Source: Cryptomeria japonica
Taxonomy: Eukaryota; Streptophyta; Pinopsida; Cupressales; Cupressaceae
Direction: 5' to 3'
Assembly (NCBI RefSeq): GCF_030272615.1
Contig: NC_081408.1
Location: forward strand, 303,835,450 to 303,899,449
DNA: 64,000 nt
Below, piece by piece: positions 39,254 to 50,997 of this stretch. Position numbers and translations under genes: made by a program. The notes beneath the pieces were generated by a model that was given only the letters and a program-made list of their open reading frames with translations, was not told the origin of the DNA and did no database searches. Positions within the stretch are counted from its first letter, which is position 1, and each line of letters begins with the position of its first letter.

Positions 39254-40836
39254 AGGAAGAATGACGAGGGGGGAGGATGATGAGGAAGTAGTGGTATGTC
39301 CCCTCGAGATGACATGCGGGTTTGAAGAACACGGGTGTGCTCTCGAAAAGGAATTAGAAGAATAAGTGATGAAAGGATGAAGATAATGAAAGAGGGAAGT
39401 ATGATGAGTTGGAGTGTTGTGAATGAAATGAGACAAAGAAATGATAGATGGATTGGATTTCTTGTTGAGCAAGTATAGAGAGCAAACCTCGATTTGATAT
39501 TGCCATGGATAGTCTACACCACTGATTATAAGAACTAGGATGATATAAAGATCCAAGGTGTGGACTGACACTCAGTCAAACAGGAATGTCTTGCACACAA
39601 TAATGAAAGTATTGATAAACACTAATGCAGGGTTGTTGGTTCATACAAGGAAGACCTTCAAACACACCATGCCATGAAAACTGTGCTCCATTATACACCA
39701 TCCAAGACATACCAAGATATAGGATGATCAAGGCAGTCCTGAACAAGTATAGTCCTGGGACACAAGATGAAAACAAAGTGAAAATCTCAAGCATGCAAAC
39801 AACATGCACATGACCAGCTGATATCTCTTGCCAAGAGTAGGATATGGATTTGGATAAACTGTCGGACTAGGGAAGGATATATCCCGATGGGCAGGGTGAT
39901 GGATTGATTAATGAATGACAAAAGACAAGTTGGATGTGCAAGATCTACAACTGAGAGGATTGTTGCTTGGATTTGTTTAACGTACTATGGCTGGGTGCTT
40001 GGATTAGGCACAAGTTAGTGCGAGCTCAGGTAGATGGGGAAAGCTCAATTTGATGGATTGGATAGGATTGGAAGGAGGATAAATGATTAGATAGGATGAA
40101 AAGGGGGATGGATGATTGAATAGGATTGGATTGAGGATTGGATTAATGATTGAATTGGAAGAGATGATTGGATAAGATAGGATTGGATTATAAATTGGAT
40201 TGGATGGGGTGGATTGGTGGATAGGATTTGATTGAATGGAACCAATGACAAGGGAGAACCAAGGATTGGTAAGAGGATAGATGGATGAGGGATTTGTTTG
40301 GATAGGAGGGGGTTATTATTTAGATAGATGGATTAAGTGGATGGATATGGATAGGAAATAGAGGAATAAAGGATGGAGGGTAGGGTGATGGAGACCCAAG
40401 GACTATGTTGCAAGGGAGTGCAATGCCCCACACTAGAGGTAGTGGAATTAAGGATGCAAGAATGGTGGATAAATATGTATGAGTTTGAAAGATAATGTGT
40501 AATGGATATGGATGGTAGAGGGTTAGGTCTTGAATGCTCCAAAGCATGCATGCATATACATTATTTTGCCTCTTATATGATCAAGATGAAAGATATGAAT
40601 GGAAGATTTATTTTGATAGGATGGGGGATATGAGATGGAGGATATGGATAGGATAGTCAAGATGAAAGATAGGATAGGTGAATAGACTTAGATATGATGT
40701 AGATGGATGGGAGGATTGTGTGGATGAAGCTTTCCCCCAAGTGTAGAGTGCAAGGGGATGAGGGGTTTACACATGAGTGACAATATTAATTATATTTAAT
40801 TAATATTGAGGAGAATTTGAATTAACATACTTAATT
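39254..40836 (-). other. LARD2 interior, G/A-rich on plus strand
   Basis: There is no supported gene. The plus strand is dominated by GGAT, GATTGG and ATAGGATGG words, so the sense (minus) strand is C/T-rich. Frames such as 40320-40547 are compositional artefacts. Confidence 0.6.
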
Positions 40837-40873
40837 AATTAATTATGTGAGGAATTAAAAATAATTAATTGTT

Positions 40874-41790
40874 TATAAGACATGATTGATCACACCGCCT
40901 GGTTTTAGGAAGGATTCATCCTGTATAAGACATGATCAGAGTGTCTGGTTTCAGGAAGGATTCATCCTATATAAGATAGGATCAGAGCATTTGGTTTTAG
41001 GAAGGATTCATCATGTATAAGACATGATTGAAGCATCTAGTTTCAGGAAGGATTCATCTTGTATAAGACATGATCAGAGCATCTAGTTTTAGGAAGGATT
41101 CATCCTGTATAAGACATGATCAGAGCATTTGGTTTCAGGAAGGATTCATCCTGTATAAGACATGATTGATCACAACGTCTGGTTTCAGGAAGGAATCATC
41201 CTATATAAGATGTGATCAGAGTGTCTGGTTTCAGAAAGGATTCATCTTATATAAGACATGATCGATCATAACGTCTAGTTTTAGGAAGGATTCATCCTAT
41301 ATAAGACATGATCAGAGCATCTAGTTTCAAGAAGGATTCATCCTGTATAAGACATGATTGATCACAACGTTTGGTTTCAAGAAGGATTCATCCTATATAA
41401 GACATGATAAGAGCGTCTGGTTTCAAGAAGGATTCATCTTGTATAAGACATGATCAGAGCATCTAGTTTCAGGAAGGATTCATCCTGTATAAGACTTGAT
41501 TGATCACAACGCCTAGTTTCAGGAAGGATTCATCCTATATAAGACATGATCAGAGCATCTGGTTTCAAGAAGGATTCATCCTGTATAAGACATGATTGAT
41601 CACAACGTTTGGTTTCAAGGAGGATTCATCCTATATAAGACATGATAAGAGCGTCTGGTTTCAGGAAGGATTCATCTTGTATAAGACATGATCAGAGCAT
41701 CTAGTTTCAGGAAGGATTCATCCTGTATAAGACTTGATTGATCACAACGCCTAGTTTCAGGAAGGATTCATCCTATATAAGACATGATCA
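40874..41790. repeat. 46/50-bp tandem array with higher-order structure, about 19.5 units
   Basis: Units begin TATAAGACATGAT and end GGAAGGATTCATCCT. Short units (46 bp) carry CAGAGCATCTGG and long ones (50 bp) carry TGATCACAACGTCTGG in the middle. A five-unit block (50+46+46+50+46 = 238 bp) starting at 41346 repeats at 41584. The array is flanked by identical 28-bp direct repeats at 40837-40864 and 41798-41825. It contains no open frame with a plausible product and is a tandem satellite inside a retrotransposon. Confidence 0.95.
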
Positions 41791-42038
41791 AAATTAGAAT
41801 TAATTATGTGAGGAATTAAAAATAACTAAAATAATTATTTTCAAGTGTAGATGGATTGGGATCATGACATGGAGATGAAGGGATACTTTGATCTTGACTA
41901 GAGAGATTATCATGAGATGGAGCAGGAGGGGTGATTCGATCATGAGATGGAAGAGGATCATGTGATGATAGAGGAATCATATGATCATGAGAGGGAGTGG
42001 AGGGAATGGGATCATTAGATGGAGTGAAGGGAGATTCA

Positions 42039-42830
42039 TCATGAGATGGAGAGGTTTTCTACAGTAGCATGCTTTGGAACAAGCTTTTGACATGTTTGGA
42101 GTTGTGGGGATTGTGTGATGGAGGAAGATATGAAAGCTTTGATGTGAGTAGATGGAGAAATGGGGGTATCATTAAGTGTGGTGGTTTGGGATTTGTTTTT
42201 AGGTGGAGGTGATTGGGGTGAATGGAGGACTTGAGGAGAATTGGGCACTTTGCTTTGAGGTGAGGATTTTGTCTCCTTTGCTAGCATGTCTTGGATAAGA
42301 TTATGGATGATGGATTTGGAGGACGTGGACAATATGGATTTTGGAGGATTAGGATTAGATGGAGGATTAGGATTGGGTTTAGATGGAGGATTAGGATTAG
42401 GATTGGAATTGGATAGATTAGTATTAGATGGAGGATTAAGATTAATGATTGGAGGACTATGGAATAAAGGGTTTGGATGGGGAGTAGAGGTAATGTATGT
42501 GTTGTAGAAGGATGGAGATTGGGATGTAGATGGAGGGGGAGATGGAGGTATACATATTGGATTAGAGGAGTATGTGGATGGGGGATAATATGAAGATATG
42601 GATGGGGAATAAGATGGAGATATGGATAGGGAATAAGATGGATTTCCCTTGTCAAAGGTAGAGGAAGGATAAGAGATATGGTATAGATTGAGATTGGGTG
42701 CAATGTGTTGAGATGGAATGGGTGAAGGTATGATAGGAGAGTGGGAGATTATGGGATTAACTTGGTAGGCAGGTTCATGAATTTCCATGAGCATCTTCTC
42801 ATAACAAGCTTTGAAATTATGGGTAGTCAT
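42039..42830 (-). CDS. Pro/Ser/Asn-rich open frame in LARD2, 263 codons
   Basis: The frame opens with ATG (MTTHNFKACYEKMLMEIHEP), a short ordinary segment, then becomes low-complexity, rich in Ser, Pro, Asn, Ile and Tyr, with runs such as NPPSKPNPNPPSNPNPPK. Near its end is SIIHNLIQDMLAKETK, a possible helix. I recognise no domain. It lies in the position where gag would stand. A related composition and word use appears in the frames at 51029-52365, which argues for a shared element-specific frame, but the strong base skew of the region could also open such frames without selection. Its function is unknown and it may not be translated. Confidence 0.35.
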   Translation of the reverse strand: MTTHNFKACYEKMLMEIHEPAYQVNPIISHSPIIPSPIPSQHIAPNLNLYHISYPSSTFDKGNPSYSLSISPSYSPSISSYYPPSTYSSNPICIPPSPPPSTSQSPSFYNTYITSTPHPNPLFHSPPIINLNPPSNTNLSNSNPNPNPPSKPNPNPPSNPNPPKSILSTSSKSIIHNLIQDMLAKETKSSPQSKVPNSPQVLHSPQSPPPKNKSQTTTLNDTPISPSTHIKAFISSSITQSPQLQTCQKLVPKHATVENLSIS

Positions 42831-42849
42831 GTTGAAAGTGAAGGATTAG

Positions 42850-43330
42850 AAGATGATGTTAAATGAAGATGAGGATTAGGACTTGGCTTGGAATGATGAT
42901 GGATTAGGACTTAGCTTGGAATGATGATGGATTAGATTTGATTAGATTTGGATTGTATTTGATTTGATTGGATTAGTTTGATTGGATTGGTCCTTGGATT
43001 AGGTCTTGATTGGATTGGAATGGTCCTTGGATGAGGACTTGATTTGATTGATTGAATGGATTGGATTGAGTTGGTTTTGATTTGATTTGATTGGATTTAA
43101 AGGGGTTGGATTGGATTGAATTGGGTTGGATTAGGTTGGATTTGATTGGATTGGATTGGATTTGGATTTGGATTGGAATTGGTTTGATTGGATTTGGATT
43201 GGATTTGATTTGGATTGATTGGATTTGATTTTATTTGGATTTGGATTAGGATTTGGATTGGAATTTGATTTGGATTTGGATTGGAATTTGGATTTGGATT
43301 GGATTTATTGGAATTTTGGAGATTTGATTA
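42850..43330. repeat. GGATTTGATT-type simple repeat
   Basis: Degenerate units of GATTTGGATTGG fill about 480 bp. A 28-bp unit ending GGCTTGGAATGATGATGGAT is duplicated near 42.88-42.93 kb. The plus strand nearly lacks C. Confidence 0.85.
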
Positions 43331-44830
43331 GATTAGAGGAAGAATGAATATTATTTGAGGAAGGATGATTGGTTGAATGGATGAAAGTGGATTGGGGATT
43401 GGAGAATTTCTTGGATAGATAAAAATGGATTTGATGATGGCAATATGGAATTTGGAAAGATGGATGATTGATTGGTTGTGGGGGATGGACTTGGCAAGAG
43501 ATGTCAAGTAAAGAAAACACAATGATCAAGAGAAGTTAGACTTACAAGACACTCATGCTCATTCACAATATATCCTATGGCAAGAAAAAATAATAGTCAA
43601 TGGATCCCAATTGGTTTCCCAACTATGCTTTCCTAGAGTGGACACTTAGATGCTTGACCCCACTGGCTCCCCTCCACGACATTCACTTCTCAGGACAGCC
43701 AAGCATCAATTCCCATAAAAACTCCTCATGGCGAACTTTGTGTCTCTACTAAGGGCCGTAAAAATATGCGTAGCTTCAGAGGTCCGACCTCCTGCACCAA
43801 TGACTAAAAGGTTTTTGGCCACTATGAATAAGGTCTTTAGTAAGGCTTCCCGTTAGGAGCTACCCTTCAAAGTTGCGCAAGCGCAATTGAGGCCTATAGC
43901 CCAACAAAGCACCAAGAACTTAGTAGTCACACAAGCATGATTAAGATCTCTAGGATCCTACTAAGCACCCAATGTGAGAGTGAACTCTCATATAGCCCCA
44001 ACCATTGACCCTTTCATTGTCAATGGCCTATTTATTATAGTGAGTTGGGAACCCTAGGTCCGAGTGTACTCACTTGGATCGTTCTCCTCTTACCTTGTCA
44101 AAGAGAAAGTTGGGGGGGCAGGCTCGCTAAGGGTAAGCATGCAACAAACAAGAAAAGGTTCGAGGGTCGGGATTTCTAATTGTCTATGCAGACAAGAGCA
44201 TACTCTCCTACCTCTACACTTTTCTCAAACACAAAAAGCAATAGTTCTTTTACCCCTAATTAAGATCTAGGTGCCTAGAATAAATGGTTTAAGAAAAACA
44301 CAATATTTTGGTTGGATTTCTTAGGCAACCTGCAAAACAACTTGATTAGTAGTTTGAAAATGAAGTCTTCAACAAGCGTCCTGCAAAAGACAACAAAATG
44401 ACAAAAATATTTTATTTTTTATTTTTTAGGAATGAGTAGAAAAACATGAATAAAAACTTTTCTACTAATGACAAATGTGGATTTGGAGGAAACTTTGATG
44501 GGTAAATGGGGTTTGACTAGGCTTTTGCCACTTTCTAAGGGATAGGCAAGCATAAAATGAGGATTTTGGAGGAGAGGTGAAGGAATGGAAAAAATTTGTC
44601 CAAGAGGGACAATATGGGAAAATTTGGAGGTGATTGGATAAAAGTGGGAGGAGTTATGGAAAACCCTAAAAATGGAGGAATGTGGGATTTTGGGCTTCAA
44701 AAAGTGGAATTTGGGATAAGGTCCCCAAGGAAGGAAATGTGCAAAATGAAATTGTGGGGGATCTAGTGGAGTTTGGAGGAAAACAAAATTAAGATAAAGA
44801 AGATATGACTAAAAAACAAAATAAATTTTA
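43331..44830 (-). other. LARD2 interior, no supported gene
   Basis: It is mixed-composition sequence between the GGATTTG repeat and the leader repeats. 43.6-44.3 kb is less skewed. The small frames at 44064-44270 and 44419-44700 show no domain. Confidence 0.5.
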
Positions 44831-44831
44831 T

Positions 44832-45265
44832 GATCGCGTTGATTTGCAGACAGTTGCCCTAATTCGTGAGCGGTTGCACTAAACAGACAAATTATTTAAA
44901 ATTTAAACAGACAAATAACAAAAACATAAAAAATGCAGTTGCCCTGATTAGTAGGCGCTCGCACTGATACGCGAGCGCTCGCGTTGATACAACTAAAGTT
45001 AGCACCTAAAAATTTCAAATTCAAATTTTTACAGAAACGCTCGCGCTAATCGCAGAGTGGTCGCGCTGAAGCAGAAACAGAAGTTATAAGAGAGAAGAAT
45101 GAAGAAGAGGAAGAATGAGGAGGAGATAGAAGAATTTTCTAGGCAGACGCATTGAAGCCGAGGCGGTCGCACTGAAACACAGTGGCACCCAATTTTTTTG
45201 AAATTTTTCCTGCGGTTGCGCCAAACCCGAGGCGATCACGTTGATCCAGAATGGTCGCGCTGATA
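44832..45265 (-). repeat. CG-rich leader repeats, GCGGTCGCRCTGA-like, about 13 copies
   Basis: Copies of GYGSTCGCRCTGAT with variation occur around 44832, 44852, 44870, 44935, 44954, 44974, 45037, 45057, 45144, 45161, 45211, 45229 and 45250. They lie just downstream (sense direction) of the primer site, in the 5' leader of the RNA. They stand out against AT-rich surroundings. Confidence 0.85.
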
Positions 45266-45326
45266 TGTGAACTTGCAAAAGAAATTCACAAAAACTTGCA
45301 AAAAGAGGTTAAATTCAAGGACGTGG

Positions 45327-45344
45327 GTCCCACCGGGCGTGCCA
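45327..45344 (-). promoter_or_regulatory. Primer-binding site of LARD2
   Basis: The complement reads TGGCACGCCCGGTGGGAC, three bases from the 5' LTR. It begins with TGG as expected for pairing with a tRNA CCA end. I could not name the tRNA. Confidence 0.8.
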
Positions 45345-45347
45345 AAA

Positions 45348-46323
45348 TGTCTCACAATAAGATGGTTAGTGCCTGATTAGTATTCAATAAACACAAAAAC
45401 CATTTAAATGAGATATCAAGAAAGATTTGAACAAGAACATCATGAAAACAAAATAAAACATAAGTATACTCATGAAGCTCCCATTACAAGTAGCTCTTCC
45501 TTGTCCTCCTTGCCACCACTAACTTTTCTAGCTCCAAAGTTTGACAAATGGAGAGTTGTAGAGAGATGAGTGAATGTAGATTTCTCTCCTTGTGCTCAAC
45601 AAGGTAAGTGGATTCATGGATTCATGGATTATTAGATTTGAGTAAGGATTAGAAGAGGATGAGAGGAGAATAGAGCAGCATGAGGATGCATGAGAAGTGG
45701 GTCCTTTTGTGAGGATAATTGGCTCCAATTTATAGATTGGAGAAGGCCAATGGAGGGCCAAGATTGATTTGATTATGAAGGGTTGAGATTTATTTTGGAT
45801 AGAAGGCATGGATCAAGGGTACCTTGAGAAAATAAACAGGAATATAAAATTCCTTTGGAAAAAGGGGGAGAAATTTGAATTTCAAACTTGAGGAATTAAA
45901 AAATTCCAAAATAAGGATGCATTGAGGGATTCAAAGAAATCTGAATTTCTTTGAGAGATTCAAAGTTTTATGTGACATGAGTGGGAATTAAAAATTGGAG
46001 AATAATGATAATCATGATTATGAGAGATTCAAGGAGGATTAATTAGGTTGAGTGGGATCAGGAAAAGTGATTTGTAGGAATCACATGACTAGGTCAATTA
46101 ATTAGAATTAATTAACTGAGTGGGTTTTAGAGGAAATAATTATTGAGGACTTTAGAAGAATGGGAGAAATTAGTTTATTTGATAAATTAATTATTGGACT
46201 ATAGTGACAGGATTAATGAAATTAGATTTAATTGATTCTGAGAGGAATAAGGATAACACAATTAAGTTAATTAATTATGTTGATAGGCTTAAATTAATCA
46301 AATGTTAATTTTAGGTGTCTACA
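45348..46323 (-). mobile_element. LARD2 5' LTR (right)
   Basis: Partner of 38124-39096, with an extra GATTCATGG and a small replacement near 46.08 kb. Confidence 0.93.
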
Positions 46324-46328
46324 AATTT

Positions 46329-47550
46329 TACTAATTACAATGAAGTTTTGAAGATAAAAGAGAGATGGTACAAAATATAGTATAAGGAGAATAAGAAAAG
46401 AAGAGTTGATAGCTCATATTCCCCTGCATGGGGGGAGATATTGATACTAGACGCAAGGATGAGCCGTAAGTTCAACAAGCTAGAGAGGAGGAACCTAATT
46501 CTCCTTCGTTTATTGGTTCTCCAATTGGCCCTGCTTCCCCTCCACTATCTCCTCAACCTCATTTTGATGAGTCATCATCCATTCTTCCCATTGCTGAGAC
46601 ATCACAACCACCATCTCAAGATCCCCTTCCACCATCTAAGTTACTTGTTGAGGCTACCATGAACAAGCCTATGGTTGCATGTCCTCTTCCTCAAGTGGAC
46701 GACCCCATCAAATTCCATAAAGTGCCAGAGTTGTAACTCCTCTACATACTTTGTCTCTTGGTAGAGACATTCCTTTATATTCCTATGGATATTTTGAATT
46801 TTAATTTGAGGAGCCTATTCCCCCAAACAAATTTAACACCAGACTTGTTGTGAGGATAGAGGACCCCTCTCAAGAATGGGCCCTTCATTCATTTAAGTTA
46901 GGATGAGACCTCATTGATGACATAATGTTTAATGCCTATGATGAATTTATGAGTGATGATGATTTCATTCAGAAAAGGGAGTTTCAACAATTTATGTTAA
47001 AGAATATGGTGGATGAAATGTAATGAAGGAAAGGCATTCAACTTGACTATTTAGGGGAAGAAAAAAGACTTAGAGAAAAGGATGAAATTCTGAGAAGTGC
47101 AAAGGAATAGTTAGCTATCATGAACTCTAAAATGAGGTAGGTGGTGAATAAAAGTGGTGTGCTTCTTCTTAAAGGATGGGATATCTCCTCTGCTATTGCA
47201 TTTGATGCCCTAAGGGGAAGACATGATATTGATCTAGAAACTATGGATCTTGAATAGAGGAATAAGTTTCTTTTTGACACTATTTTTGATGATCACCTAG
47301 ATCAACTAGTTATTTGGTGCTTGCATCCAGTTACACAAATACCAATACTAAATCAAGATATGGATAGACGTTTTGGAAGTCTGATTGTCAAGAGAGTGAT
47401 AGACACTTCTACCATAGAGACCATAGATATAACATTGAATATGGAAAATTTTGCCCACAAGGTGGCACTAAAAATAGATGAGGAACTTCACATCCTAAGG
47501 GAGAGGGTGAAGAAGCTTGATGACCAGTTGTATCTAGGACAAACATAAAA
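46329..47550 (+). pseudogene. Copy B, C-terminal part
   Basis: With LARD2 and one AATTT copy ignored, the frame continues across the junction (NF to TNYNEVLKIKERW). It then shifts to frame 0 for a Pro/Ser linker with SPSFIGSPIGPASPPLSPQP, and to frame 2 from about 46733 to the TAA at 47546-47548. The last part is charged and helical (FAHKVALKIDEELHILRERV), like the coiled C-terminus of copy A. Stops interrupt frame 2 at several places. A Copia LTR begins 36 bp after the final stop, so the original 3' context is lost. Confidence 0.55.
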
Positions 47551-47583
47551 GTCCCCTGCTTTACTTTATCCTTTTGAGGAGGG

Positions 47584-48012
47584 TGTTGAAATGTGGCGAC
47601 TGATTAGCAAAGTACTATACACTCAGCACGTATCCTCACTGGGGTCTAGGGCCAGGTCGGGCCCTAAGCAGGGGTTTGGGGGCGGGAGCCCCCAAGAAAT
47701 TTTTTTTGCCATCTTTTGTTGATGAAAACCAACATTGTAATAAAACCCTAAAAAGGCTGACTTTGTTTGTTACCCTAAAAACACATGTTATAAGCGGCTG
47801 GGATGCTAGAGGCATTAAAAGGTTGATGTACTATTTTTGCTAGATAATAAGAAAGATTGGACGACTATGTATGGTGGACGTAACCCATTCTGGGTGAACC
47901 ACATTAAATCTCTATGTTATTCATGTCCTATTTTATTTCTTTATCTTTTGTATTTAAATATTTATATAATTGTTAGTTCATATTTGCTTCGGATCTACTT
48001 GAAACCCTAACA
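47584..48012 (+). mobile_element. 5' LTR of a Ty1/Copia element
   Basis: It starts TGTTGAAATGTGG and ends AACCCTAACA (429 bp), followed by a Met-tRNA-like primer site. It holds a strong hairpin at 47676-47695 (TTGGGGGC, loop GGGA, GCCCCCAA), a motif common in plant Copia LTRs. Confidence 0.85.
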
Positions 48013-48014
48013 AT

Positions 48015-48026
48015 TCGTATCAGAGC
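48015..48026 (+). promoter_or_regulatory. Primer-binding site of the Copia element
   Basis: TCGTATCAGAGC differs from the canonical TGGTATCAGAGC in the first two bases and lies 2 bases after the LTR. Confidence 0.85.
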
Positions 48027-48072
48027 GAGGTTTTCTATAAATTGGCAGGACTTTTAGATTAGAGTGGGAGCA

Positions 48073-50997
48073 ATGGAGGATTCTAAATTCAAGGTCGAAA
48101 AGTTTAATGGCTAGAATCATCAGTTATGGAAAATGCAGATGGAGGATTACCTGTATCAAAAGGATTTGTGGCAGCCATTAGAAGGAAAGGCAAAGAAAGT
48201 AACCACAATGTCAGATGAAGAGTGGGACATTTTAGATAGAAAAGAACTAGGATCCATTCGATTGTGCCTTGCACCATCTGTAACATTCAATATAACAGAA
48301 GCAAAAACAACTATAGATTTGATGGCGACATTGGCAAAGTTGTATGAGGAACCCTCGGCTTTGAATAAGGTATTTCTTATGAAGCGTTTGTTTATTTTGC
48401 AAATGAGTGAGGGAGGATTTGTAGTAGAGCACTTAAATTAATTTAATAGAATTACCAATCAACTGCCTTCGGTAAAAATTACCTTTGCAAAAGAGGTTAG
48501 GGCTCTCTTGATTTTATGTTCTTTGCCAGAAAGTTGGAATAGCTTGGTTATGGCTGTAAGTAACTCTGTCTCTGGTAAAAATACTTTGGTATTTGATGAT
48601 ATTGTTGGTGTTATCCTAAGCAAGGAAATGCAAAGGAAAAGCACAGGTGAGACTCCAACATCATCGGGTAGTGTTTTGAATGTGGAGAATAGAGGAAGAT
48701 CAAAGGAAAGAGGAAAAGGCCCTGGGAATGAGAAGTCATGAGGGAAGTCAAAGAAAGGATGCTCTCAATCTAGAGGAAAGAAAGATTACTGGTACTGTGA
48801 AAAGCCTGGTCATCTAAAGAAAGAATGTTGGTCTCAGAAAAACAAAGAAGCAGACAAAAATGAAAATGACAATAAGGAAGCTAATATTGCAAGTAATACT
48901 TTACAAGATGCTTTAATCTTATGTTTGGATAATGTTAATGATTCCTGGGTAATAGATTCTGGGGCTTCATTTCATGATACACCCCATAGAAAATATTTTC
49001 TAGATTATGTTCAAGGTGATTTTGGACGGGTATATCTGGGTGATGATGATCCCTATCAAATTGTTGGAAAAGGAAAGATAAAGATCAAGTTGCAGAATGG
49101 AAATGACTAGTTTCTGCAGGAGGTAAGACATGTTCCTAATTTAAGAAGAAATTTAATTTCTGCAGGGCAACTAGGTAGTGAAGGTTGCATAGTTGCCTTA
49201 TTAGATAGTATGTGGAAGGTCACTAAAGGATCATTAGTAATAGCTAAAGGTGTGAAGGTAGGCACATTATATCTATGTACATGTAACACTTACTCTACCC
49301 TAGCTGCTACAGATAAAGTTACTACAAGGACAACAACAATAGATGTTGCAAGAACATATTCGATAATGTGGCACCATAGGCTTGGGCACATGAGTGAGAA
49401 AGGGATGAAAATCCTTCACTCCAAAAATCTATTGCCAGGACTAAAGAATATTGATTTAGAGTTTTGTGAAAACCGTGTTTATGGTAAACAGAAAAGAGTC
49501 AGATTTCTCAAGGTTGGGAAAGAGAAGAAGAGTGAGAAGTTAGAGCTTGTGCATTCAGATGTATGGGGACTAGCTCAGGTATCATCTCTTGATGGCTCTT
49601 GTTATTATGTTATTTTTATTGACAACTCAACCAGAAAAACATGGGTATATTTCCTAAAACAAAAATCAAATATTTTTGAAACTTTTAAGAAATGGAAAGC
49701 TTTGGTTGAGAATGAGATAGAAAAAAAGTTGAAGTGTCTTAGATTGGATAATGGAGGTGAGTATTGCAACAAATAATTTGAAGATTACTGCTCCTTAAAT
49801 GGGATTCAAAAGTAGAAGACAGTTCCAAGAACTCCATAGGAAAATGGTGTGTCAGAAAGAATGAATAGGACTATCATGGAACGCGCGAGGAGCATGAGAT
49901 TGCATGCTGGATCGCCCTTACATTTTTGGGCAGATGCTGTACAAACTATTATCTATTTGATAAATAGAGGACCTTCAACCCCTTTGGATGGTGGTATTCT
50001 AGAGGAGGCATGGACTGGTAAAAAGGTAAATTATTATTTTCTAAAAACTTTTGGTTGCGAAGCTGTTGTCCATGTTGATAAAGAAAACATAACCAAGCTT
50101 GATGCTGAATCTCAGAAATGTACCTTCATTGGATATGGGATAGATGAATATGGCTATCGATTATGAGATTTTGAAAATAAGAAAATAATTAGAAGTAGAG
50201 ATGTTATATTCAATGAGAAGGTTATGTATAAAGAACAGATGCAGGAAAAGAAGCATGAATAGGACAAACAAGAATATGTGGTGTTGGATGAGATTCTTGA
50301 AAATGAAATGCCATAGGTACCTGATGCTTAGCAACAACAGATTGTCCCACAAAATCTTGCAAGTGTTAGACTTTATATGAGGACAAGTAGACCCCCTGAA
50401 ATATTTTCTCCTTCTTTGTATTCTATTTTATTAATGGATTCTAGTGAACCAAAAGAATATTAAGAAGTAATGCAAGTAGATGCCAAACAACAGTGGGAGC
50501 TAGGCATGAAAGAGGAGATGGACTCCTTGATGAAAAATAAGACTTGGGACTTAGTCCCTTTACCTGCAGAAAAAAGAGCTTTGCCTAACAAATGGGTTTA
50601 TAGGCTAAAGGAGGAGGAAGGAGGTCAGAAAAGATATAAGGCCAGACTTGTGGTAAAAGGTTTTGCACAAAAAAAGGGTATAGATTATGATGAAATATTT
50701 TCTCCAGTTGTAAAAATGACTTCAATTAGAACTGTACTTAGTCTTGTGGCTGTAGATGATTTACATCTTGAACAATTAGATGTCAAAACAGCTTTTCTCC
50801 ATGGAGATTTGGAGGAGGAAATTTACATGTTGCAACCACAGGGATATGAGGTCAAAGGTAAGGAGAAATTGGTGTGCAGGTTGAAGAAAAGTTTGTATGG
50901 CCTAAAGCAAGCACCCCAACAATGGTATTTAAAATTTGATAGTTTCATGGTCGAACACGGTTATCATAGATGTCATTCTGATCATTGTGTATTGTAG
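48073..50997 (+). pseudogene. Ty1/Copia gag-pol polyprotein, truncated pseudogene
   Basis: One frame from ATG 48073 to 50997 has no frameshift but has about a dozen stops (for example 48112, 48439, 48739, 49108, 49774, 49813, 49837, 50164, 50260, 50314, 50329, 50461). Order: gag (LWKMQMEDYLYQKDLWQPL); zinc knuckle WYCEKPGHLKKEC, with its first Cys changed to Tyr; protease WVIDSGASFHDTPHR; GAG-pre-integrase MWHHRLGHMSEKGM, whose last zinc Cys is Arg; integrase core (LVHSDVWG, LRLDNGGEY, ENGVSERMNRTIMERARSM); and reverse transcriptase (NKWVYRLKEEEGGQKRYKAR, LDVKTAFLHGDLEEEIYM, SLYGLKQAPQQWY, ending SDHCVL). The catalytic YVDD, RNase H and 3' LTR are missing: homology stops at about 50997, where unrelated C-rich sequence begins. 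The element is inactive. Replicative role and domain order are well established for the family. Confidence 0.93.

Larger units (their letters stand above)
38124..46323 (-). mobile_element. Complete non-autonomous LTR retrotransposon 'LARD2' (8.2 kb)
   Basis: LTRs at 38124-39096 (973 bp) and 45348-46323 (976 bp) both run TGTCTCACAATAAG to GGTGTCTACA. The target duplication AATTT lies at 38119-38123 and 46324-46328. On the minus strand the polypurine tract AAAGAGGGGCAAAA is at 39097-39110, and the primer site TGGCACGCCCGGTGGGAC is 3 bases from the 5' LTR (45327-45344; tRNA not identified). The interior has no gag or pol but holds CG-rich leader repeats (44.83-45.27 kb), GGATTTG simple repeats (42.9-43.3 kb), a Pro/Ser-rich frame (42039-42830) and a 0.9-kb tandem array. 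LTRs are about 97% alike by eye. It is inserted in the reading frame of copy B, so it is younger than B. Confidence 0.93.

Noticed and set aside
40874-41790. CRISPR-like array appearance
   Set aside because: Units are head-to-tail without unique spacers, in a plant retrotransposon with no cas genes; it is a tandem satellite.
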